Shown here piece after piece: positions 1 through 4,512 of a stretch of 6,444 bases of DNA. The translations under genes and the position numbers were made by a program. The notes beneath the pieces are model-generated. The model was not told the origin of the DNA. It searched no databases and was given only the letters and a program-made list of their open reading frames with translations. Position 1 is the stretch's first letter. Each line of letters starts with the position of its first letter. This stretch comes from Patescibacteria group bacterium (GTDB taxonomy: Bacteria; Patescibacteriota; Minisyncoccia; Phycocordibacterales; UBA9973): assembly GCA_030916575.1 (NCBI GenBank), contig JAUPWJ010000060.1, positions 1-6,444 of the forward strand, written 5' to 3'.

Positions 1-692
1 ATATTTCATTTTCAGAAAGTATTTTTGGTGTAAATAGAAAAATTTTACTTACCAAAACATCAAGCTGTGATACTTGTAAAGGTAATGGTGCAAAAGCCGG
101 AACAAAGATGGAAACATGTAAAACTTGCAATGGGCAAGGACAAATTCGTGAAGTAAGAAGAACAATACTAGGCTCAATTGAAAGTAAGAAGACTTGTGAG
201 ACTTGTCTAGGCTCTGGAGAAGTGCCAAAAGAAAAATGTGAAAAATGTCATGGTAAAGGAGTATTAAGAAAAGAAGAAGAAATCTCTTTGGCAATTCCAG
301 CAGGAATACGAAATGGTGAAATGGTGCGAATGTCAGGCATGGGGGAGGCCGTAGCGAAAGGAACTTCTGGAGATTTGTATATAAAAATAAATGTAGCACC
401 ACATGCAGTCTTCAAGCGAGATGGCCATGACTTGGTCATGAATTTAAATTTGAAACTCTCTGATGCCTTGCTCGGTATTGAATACCCGATAGAGACACTA
501 GACGGAAAAATAAAAGTAAAAATTCCAGAAGGAGTTTCTGTAAATGAAATTCTTCGAGTGAAAGACAAGGGCGTACCAGTGGGCAAGGGAAAAAGAGGTG
601 ACCTTTTAATAAAACTAAACATAAAAATGCCAGCAAAAATTTCTCGTAAATCTCGTGAACTAATAGAAGAACTCAAAAAAGAGGGAATATAG
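1..692 (+). CDS. dnaJ: Chaperone protein DnaJ, C-terminal part (5' end outside window)
   Basis: This is the last 229 codons of DnaJ, the Hsp40 co-chaperone that delivers unfolded proteins to DnaK and stimulates its ATPase in the cytoplasm. The open frame begins at base 3 and runs in from the left edge, so the J domain and Gly/Phe region are not seen. All four CxxCxGxG zinc-binding repeats are present: CDTCKGNG, CKTCNGQG, CETCLGSG and CEKCHGKG, with cysteine pairs at fragment residues 22/25, 39/42, 65/68 and 79/82. This identifies a type I DnaJ with both zinc centres. The two substrate-binding beta domains follow, recognisable from IPAGIRNGE, GDLYIKI, the LDGKIKVKIPEG stretch and RGDLLIKL, and the protein ends in a short charged helix, as usual for the family. 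The first in-window ATG (base 108) lies inside the zinc finger and is not the start. The stop is TAG. The dnaK/grpE neighbours expected upstream cannot be seen. Confidence 0.97.
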   Translation, partial: ISFSESIFGVNRKILLTKTSSCDTCKGNGAKAGTKMETCKTCNGQGQIREVRRTILGSIESKKTCETCLGSGEVPKEKCEKCHGKGVLRKEEEISLAIPAGIRNGEMVRMSGMGEAVAKGTSGDLYIKINVAPHAVFKRDGHDLVMNLNLKLSDALLGIEYPIETLDGKIKVKIPEGVSVNEILRVKDKGVPVGKGKRGDLLIKLNIKMPAKISRKSRELIEELKKEGI

Positions 693-694
693 TG

Positions 695-700
695 TATAAT
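695..700 (+). promoter_or_regulatory. Possible -10 element (TATAAT) just before aguB
   Basis: A perfect TATAAT lies in the 15-base gap between dnaJ and aguB, ending seven bases before the aguB ATG. Initiation at the usual distance from a -10 box would fall at or next to the A of the start codon, giving a leaderless or nearly leaderless mRNA. No good -35 hexamer lies at 16-18 bases upstream (the sequence there is like CTCAAA), and TATAAT is easily produced by chance in such AT-rich DNA. Read-through from dnaJ is equally plausible. Confidence 0.3.
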
Positions 701-707
701 TTAAAAT

Positions 708-1577
708 ATGAAAAATGAATTTGTTACAATTGCGACGATACAAAGTAGTGTGTCGCCCGATATACAATCAAATATACAAAAGACTGCAAAATTAGTAGAA
801 AATGCAGCTAAAAAGGGTGCGCAGATTATTTGCTTGCAAGAGCTTTACAGCACTCCTTATTTTCCTCAATATCAAAAAGTTAACAAAGATAAATTTACAG
901 AAACTATTCCAGGGACTTCTTCGGAAGTGTTTAAAGAAATCGCGAAAAAATATGGTGTGGTTATTATTGTTCCAATTTACGAAAAAGAAATTAAAAATGG
1001 AAAAACTGAATATCATAATTCTGCAGTGGTTATAGATGAAAAGGGGAAATTACTTCCGACTTATAGAAAAATACATATTCCGCAAGATCCGCTTTTTTAT
1101 GAAAAAAATTATTTTAAACAAAGTAATAGTGGTTATAAAATATATAAAACAAAATTTGGTAATTTTGCTGTCCTTATTTGTTATGATCAATGGTTCCCTG
1201 AAGCAGCACGTTCTGTGACACTTGCTGGAGCAGATTTGGTTTTTTATCCCACTGCTATAGGCAATATTTTAGGAGTCAAAGAAAAAGAAGGTGATTGGCA
1301 TGATGCATGGGAGACAGTGATGCGTGGACATGCCATAGCAAACAATATTTATGTTGTGGCTGTAAATAGGGTAGGCATAGAAGATAAATTAAAATTCTGG
1401 GGTCAGTCTTTTATATGTGATGCTTTCGGTAAAGTTATCAATAGAGCAAGTAAAGATAAAGATCAAATTTTAATATCAAAAGTTGATTTAAGTGCTAATA
1501 AGTCTATTCGAGAAGAATGGGGTTTTATGAGAAATCGTCGCACAGATACATATAATTCTATAGCAAAGAAAAAGTAA
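708..1577 (+). CDS. aguB: N-carbamoylputrescine amidase (nitrilase superfamily)
   Basis: This enzyme hydrolyses N-carbamoylputrescine to putrescine, CO2 and ammonia, the last step of the agmatine route to putrescine. The 289-residue length is normal for the family. The nitrilase triad is visible: Glu45 in LQELYSTPYF, Lys121 in YRKIHIP and the nucleophile Cys158 in LICYDQWFPEAAR. The AguB subfamily is further indicated by YPTAIG (180-185), RGHAIANN (206-213), the NRVG stretch at 220-223 and the C-terminal WGFMRNRR (271-278). The next gene encodes the enzyme that makes its substrate, which strongly supports the specific assignment over a generic amidohydrolase. The ATG at 708 sits 15 bases after the dnaJ stop. 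No Shine-Dalgarno sequence is seen at normal spacing; the preceding bases are AT-rich and contain a TATAAT. The stop is TAA, one base before the aguA start, so the two genes are very probably co-transcribed and translationally coupled. Confidence 0.95.
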   Translation: MKNEFVTIATIQSSVSPDIQSNIQKTAKLVENAAKKGAQIICLQELYSTPYFPQYQKVNKDKFTETIPGTSSEVFKEIAKKYGVVIIVPIYEKEIKNGKTEYHNSAVVIDEKGKLLPTYRKIHIPQDPLFYEKNYFKQSNSGYKIYKTKFGNFAVLICYDQWFPEAARSVTLAGADLVFYPTAIGNILGVKEKEGDWHDAWETVMRGHAIANNIYVVAVNRVGIEDKLKFWGQSFICDAFGKVINRASKDKDQILISKVDLSANKSIREEWGFMRNRRTDTYNSIAKKK

Positions 1578-1578
1578 G

Positions 1579-2610
1579 ATGAATATTGTCATAGAATCAA
1601 ATATTCTAAAGATGCCCGCTGAATGGGAGAAACACAAAGCCACATGGCTTTCTTGGCCTAATGATGACGACTTTTTTAAAGAAAAAATTGGGAATATAGA
1701 AAAAATATACGTTGAAATTATTTTACATTTACATCAAGGTGAATATGTAAATATTGTAGTTTTAAATCAAGATGTAGAAAATAGGGTAAAAAAAATGTTA
1801 GAAGAAAAAGGAGTGGATTTATCTCAAGTTGTATTTTTTCAAACAGATTATGTGGATGTATGGATGCGTGACTATAGCCCTACTTTTGTAAAAAAAGAAG
1901 GAGAAGTTGTTTGGATAAAGTGGATATATGATGGTTATAATAAAAAATTCCTAGAACTCTTGAAAGATGGGGAGGTTTTTAATGATTTAAATAAAGTTTT
2001 AAATTCTAAAGTTACTCATATGGATTATGTCATGGAGTCTGGTGCTTTTGAAGTAAATGGAGTTGGAACTTTGATGACCACAATGCAATGTTTATTAGAA
2101 AATAGAAATAAAGGTAAAACAAGAGCTGAGTATGAAAGATTATTTTCTGAGAATTTAGGGGTGAACAATTTTATTTGGTTAAATAAAGGTCTTTTCAATG
2201 ATCATACAGATGGACACATAGACGAAGTAGCTCGTTTTGTAAGTCCAAATAAAATATTATGTGCTTATGAAGAAAATGAACAAGATGAAAACTTTGAAAT
2301 TCTAAAAGAAAATTTTGAAATCCTAGAGAATTCTTTAGATCAAAATGGTAATAAATTTGAAGTTGTAAAATTACCAATGCCTCATATGTTTTATGATGAT
2401 GGTGAGAAAGCCCCTGTGTCATATGCTAACTTTTATATTGGAAATAATGTTGTGTTGGCTACAGTTTTTGGAGATCCTAATGATGATAAAGCAGTAGAAA
2501 TAATACAAGAATGTTTCCCAGATAGGAAGGTAGTGCCGATTAATTGCCGAGAATTAATTTATGGTGGAGGAGCGATACATTGCATAACAGCTCAAGAACC
2601 ACTAGAATAA
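1579..2610 (+). CDS. aguA: Agmatine deiminase (agmatine iminohydrolase)
   Basis: This enzyme converts agmatine to N-carbamoylputrescine and ammonia, supplying the substrate of the adjacent AguB. At 343 residues it is within the usual range, though on the short side. Family signatures appear in order: MPAEWEKHKATWLSWP near the N-terminus (12-27), WMRDYSP (95-101) with the conserved Asp98, HTDGHIDE (209-216) carrying the catalytic His213 and Asp215, and GGGAIHCITAQEP at the C-terminus with the nucleophile Cys335. These are the features of the guanidine-modifying (PPAD-type) fold. The ATG at 1579 follows the aguB stop by one base. Another in-frame Met occurs at MPAEW (base 1612), but family members normally have some residues before this motif, so the upstream start is preferred. 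No clear Shine-Dalgarno sequence is present, in line with coupling to aguB. The stop is TAA, four bases before metK. Confidence 0.97.
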   Translation: MNIVIESNILKMPAEWEKHKATWLSWPNDDDFFKEKIGNIEKIYVEIILHLHQGEYVNIVVLNQDVENRVKKMLEEKGVDLSQVVFFQTDYVDVWMRDYSPTFVKKEGEVVWIKWIYDGYNKKFLELLKDGEVFNDLNKVLNSKVTHMDYVMESGAFEVNGVGTLMTTMQCLLENRNKGKTRAEYERLFSENLGVNNFIWLNKGLFNDHTDGHIDEVARFVSPNKILCAYEENEQDENFEILKENFEILENSLDQNGNKFEVVKLPMPHMFYDDGEKAPVSYANFYIGNNVVLATVFGDPNDDKAVEIIQECFPDRKVVPINCRELIYGGGAIHCITAQEPLE

Positions 2611-2614
2611 ACAA

Positions 2615-3682
2615 ATGTTTTATAAACACAATGACAATTACACAGTAGAGAGCGTGACAAATGGGCATCCAGATAAAATTTGTGATCAAATCTCAGATGC
2701 TATTTTAGATGCTTGTCTTACACAAGACCCAAAAAGTCGGGTGGCTGTGGAAGTATTTGGTGGACATGGAAAATTAACTATTGGTGGAGAAGTGACTAGT
2801 AATGCTGTCGTGGACTATGAAAAAATCGCACGAGAAATTTATAAAGAAATTGGCTATACTGATGATTTGAAAATTGATGTGCATATTGTAACTCAATCAG
2901 GAGATATAGCCCAAGGAGTGGATACTGGAGGAGCAGGAGATCAAGGGATAATGTATGGCTATGCGACAGATGAAACAAAAGAATTTTTACCAAAAGGAGT
3001 GGTGCTCGCTCATGCCCTTGCCAAGAGTCTAGAAGAGAAAAGAAAAAGTGGGGAGATAGTATGGCTACGTCCTGATGGTAAAACTCAAGTCACATATCAA
3101 AATGGAAAATTAAAAACAGTCTTGGTAAGTACTCAACATGAGGAAGTTATATCTCAAGAAGAAATTAAAAAAGAAGTTACTGAAAAAATAATTTTTCCAT
3201 TACTCTCCGACGAAGAAAAAAATAATGTAGAGATTTTAGTAAATCCGACAGGGAAATTTGTCCAAGGAGGTTTTGAAGCAGACACTGGACTTACAGGTAG
3301 AAAAATAATGGTAGATACTTACGGTGGACTTATTCCTCATGGAGGAGGATGTTTCTCTGGTAAAGATGCGACAAAAGTAGACCGCTCTGGAGCTTATATG
3401 GCACGCTACGTGGCGAAAAGCCTTGTGGCGGGAGGATATGCTAAAGAAGCTTTAGTGTCTGTGGCATACGCTATAGGCTTAAGTGAGCCCCTCATGATAG
3501 AGGCTATAAATGAAAAGGGTGAAGATTTGGCTGAAATTGTGCGAGCGAATTTCGATTTTAAACCAAAAGCTATAATTGAAAAGTTAGATTTACAGAAACC
3601 AATATTTGCACAAACTGCAAAATATGGACACTTCGGAAAAGAAAATTTACCATGGGAAAAAATCCAAACAATAAAAAAATAA
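2615..3682 (+). CDS. metK: S-adenosylmethionine synthetase (methionine adenosyltransferase)
   Basis: MetK makes S-adenosylmethionine from methionine and ATP, releasing phosphate and pyrophosphate. All three repeated domains are present in 355 residues, some 25-40 shorter than typical bacterial MetK. Active-site motifs are GHPDK (17-21; His18 and Asp20 as ATP/Mg ligands), IGGE (56-59), TQSGDIAQGVD (93-103), GAGDQG (106-111), RPDGKTQVT (152-160, Lys156), DTGLTGRK (223-230), HGGGCFSGKD (242-251) and KVDRS (254-258). The C-terminal YGHFG (337-341) and PWEK (346-349) are also standard. Oddities: the usual SEGHPDK is TNGHPDK, the signature HGGGAFSGKD has Cys for Ala, and the mobile loop between QGVD and GAGDQG is about five residues shorter than in E. 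coli MetK. The start lies four bases after aguA with no Shine-Dalgarno sequence. The 3' end overlaps the next gene by 31 bases. Its product could serve aminopropyl transfer from putrescine as well as general methylation. Confidence 0.98.
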   Translation: MFYKHNDNYTVESVTNGHPDKICDQISDAILDACLTQDPKSRVAVEVFGGHGKLTIGGEVTSNAVVDYEKIAREIYKEIGYTDDLKIDVHIVTQSGDIAQGVDTGGAGDQGIMYGYATDETKEFLPKGVVLAHALAKSLEEKRKSGEIVWLRPDGKTQVTYQNGKLKTVLVSTQHEEVISQEEIKKEVTEKIIFPLLSDEEKNNVEILVNPTGKFVQGGFEADTGLTGRKIMVDTYGGLIPHGGGCFSGKDATKVDRSGAYMARYVAKSLVAGGYAKEALVSVAYAIGLSEPLMIEAINEKGEDLAEIVRANFDFKPKAIIEKLDLQKPIFAQTAKYGHFGKENLPWEKIQTIKK

Positions 3683-4407
3683 ATACCAAACTTTTACATG
3701 AAGTAAGAGCTCCTAAAAATAAAAAAGAATTACAAAATATAATTCGTGCGCAAAGAATAGCTGAGAAAGTACTTGCTGATGTTTTAAAATTTTTAAAAAC
3801 TGGGAAAACAGAGCTGGAAGTTCAGAATTTTATTAAAAAATCTTTTATTAAATACAAAGCTCCTGTTTTGTCCTTTTCACCAATCGTAGCTTTCGGGAAA
3901 GGGTCTGCAGATATTCATCATGAGCCCGGAAATGTAAAATTAAAAAAAGGTGACATCATAATGCTAGACTTCGGCACAACTTACAATCACTATTGTTCAG
4001 ATATGACTAGGACATTTTTCTTTGGCGAGCCGTCAGCGAAACAGAAAAAAGTTTATATAGATGTTTTACGTGCTACAGAGCTCGCTATGGCTAAAATTGC
4101 TAAAGGTGAGAAGAGGGCATGGATTATAGATAAAACTGCACGAGACTTTCTAGCAAAAAAATACAAGAATAACTTTAAGCACGGACTTGGGCATGGAGTG
4201 GGCACTGTCATCCATGAATGGCCTAATTTTAAGCCTAAAAGCACGGATATACTGCCAGTGGGCACTGTGATGACTATTGAGCCTGGAATCTATTTAAAGG
4301 GCTTTGGAGGGGTCAGGATTGAAGATATGATACTAATAACTGCGACTGGATATAAGAATTTAACTCAAGTTCCTAAAGACCTAAAAAGTGCTATTTTGAA
4401 TCTCTAA
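3652..4407 (+). CDS. M24-family metallopeptidase, Xaa-Pro (prolidase/aminopeptidase P)-like catalytic domain
   Basis: This 251-residue cytoplasmic metallopeptidase has the pita-bread fold of family M24 and probably cleaves Xaa-Pro bonds in small peptides. The five metal ligands can be placed: Asp106 (MLDFGTTY), Asp117 (CSDMTRTF), His181 (HGLGHGVG), Glu210 (TIEPGIY) and Glu224 (GGVRIEDM). The SADIHHEP stretch (85-92) corresponds to the SAxPHxxP region of prolidases. The GVRIED and final LTQVPKDL motifs favour the Xaa-Pro branch over methionine aminopeptidase, although the total length resembles the latter. The creatinase-type N-terminal domain found in PepP and PepQ is absent: the protein begins almost directly at the helix before the catalytic domain. 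The ATG at 3652 lies inside metK in another frame (31-base overlap); no further ATG, GTG or TTG start occurs before the conserved core, so this start is likely and suggests translational coupling. Exact substrate is uncertain. Confidence 0.9.
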   Translation: MGKNPNNKKINTKLLHEVRAPKNKKELQNIIRAQRIAEKVLADVLKFLKTGKTELEVQNFIKKSFIKYKAPVLSFSPIVAFGKGSADIHHEPGNVKLKKGDIIMLDFGTTYNHYCSDMTRTFFFGEPSAKQKKVYIDVLRATELAMAKIAKGEKRAWIIDKTARDFLAKKYKNNFKHGLGHGVGTVIHEWPNFKPKSTDILPVGTVMTIEPGIYLKGFGGVRIEDMILITATGYKNLTQVPKDLKSAILNL

Positions 4408-4410
4408 AAA

Positions 4411-4423
4411 TTTTTGCAAAAAA
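4411..4423 (+). repeat. TTTTTGCAAAAAA, copy 1 of a 13-base near-palindromic repeat
   Basis: The 13-mer starts four bases after the M24 stop codon and about 20 bases upstream of the ddl -35 element. It is nearly self-complementary around a central GC. An identical 13-mer occurs 83 bases downstream at the ddl start. Flanked by AAAA and TTTT, this copy could also form a 7-bp A/T-only hairpin (4407-4413 with 4421-4427), too weak for a normal terminator. A regulator-binding role is only a guess. Confidence 0.35.
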
Positions 4424-4430
4424 TTTTGAT

Positions 4431-4439
4431 TTATCCACA
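4431..4439 (+). promoter_or_regulatory. Perfect DnaA-box match (TTATCCACA)
   Basis: The nine bases match the consensus DnaA box TTATNCACA exactly and lie five bases upstream of the ddl -35 hexamer, in the only sizeable intergenic gap of the window. DnaA can act as a transcription factor at such sites. I see only one perfect box, with a weak 6/9 relative (TTATCCTTT, around 4459-4467) nearby, so an origin of replication is not supported. A chance match is not excluded. Confidence 0.4.
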
Positions 4440-4444
4440 GTTTT

Positions 4445-4473
4445 TTGACTTTTTTATTTTTATCCTTTAAAAT
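4445..4473 (+). promoter_or_regulatory. Sigma70-type promoter for the tandem ddl gene
   Basis: TTGACT (4445-4450) matches the -35 consensus at five of six positions, and TAAAAT (4468-4473) matches the -10 consensus at five of six, separated by the ideal 17 bases. The transcript would begin near 4480, leaving a leader of about 29 bases before the ddl ATG. The position in the only intergenic gap, between the stop of the M24 gene and the ddl start, supports a functional promoter. This is the best promoter candidate I can see in the window. Confidence 0.65.
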
Positions 4474-4479
4474 AAAGGT

Positions 4480-4512
4480 ATGTTAAAAATAACTTTTTGC
4501 AAAAAAATATGA
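4480..4512 (+). promoter_or_regulatory. Possible 10-codon leader ORF overlapping the ddl start
   Basis: An ATG at 4480 opens a ten-codon frame (MLKITFCKKI) whose TGA at 4510-4512 overlaps the ddl ATG as ATGA. The predicted transcription start for the promoter falls at about this ATG, so translation would have to begin leaderless. The ATGA overlap would permit coupled initiation at ddl. No Shine-Dalgarno sequence lies at useful distance: AAAGG ends one base before the ATG. The ORF is very short, so chance is a serious alternative. Confidence 0.2.
4494..4506 (+). repeat. TTTTTGCAAAAAA, copy 2 of a 13-base near-palindromic repeat
   Basis: This is identical to the copy at 4411-4423 and ends two bases before the ddl ATG, in the place where a ribosome binding site would be expected. 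The two copies bracket the DnaA box and promoter. No purine-rich anti-16S match is present, so either initiation relies on an unstructured A-rich leader or the site has another role. Homopolymer runs make chance repetition more likely than for a normal 13-mer. Confidence 0.35.

Noticed and set aside
49..676. Minus-strand open frames opposite dnaJ
   Set aside because: Their translations are low-complexity Phe/Leu/Ser-rich shadows of Lys/Glu-rich dnaJ codons; the sense strand has clear DnaJ motifs.
691..699. AGTGTATAA as an inverted DnaA box (8 of 9 to TTATACACA on the minus strand)
   Set aside because: It has one mismatch, stands alone and overlaps the TATAAT-like sequence before aguB, so base composition explains it adequately.
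802..1218. Two plus-strand open frames (802-1035 and 1036-1218) inside aguB
   Set aside because: They are off-frame within a strongly supported aguB and show no family motifs.
3652..4407. Methionine aminopeptidase (map) because of its 251-residue length and metK neighbour
   Set aside because: The SAxxHxxP, GGVRIED and LTxxPKxL patterns point to the Xaa-Pro branch of M24; the methionine aminopeptidase signatures are not seen.
4406..4427. A/T-rich inverted repeat after the M24 gene as an intrinsic terminator
   Set aside because: The possible 7-bp stem contains only A-T pairs and is followed by GATTTATCC rather than a U-tract. It is too weak to call a terminator; I see no convincing terminator in the window.
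4408..4508. Origin of replication, because of the AT-rich gap with a perfect DnaA box
   Set aside because: Only one perfect box and one weak relative are present; there is no cluster of boxes, no dnaA or dnaN neighbour, and the gap is only about 100 bases.
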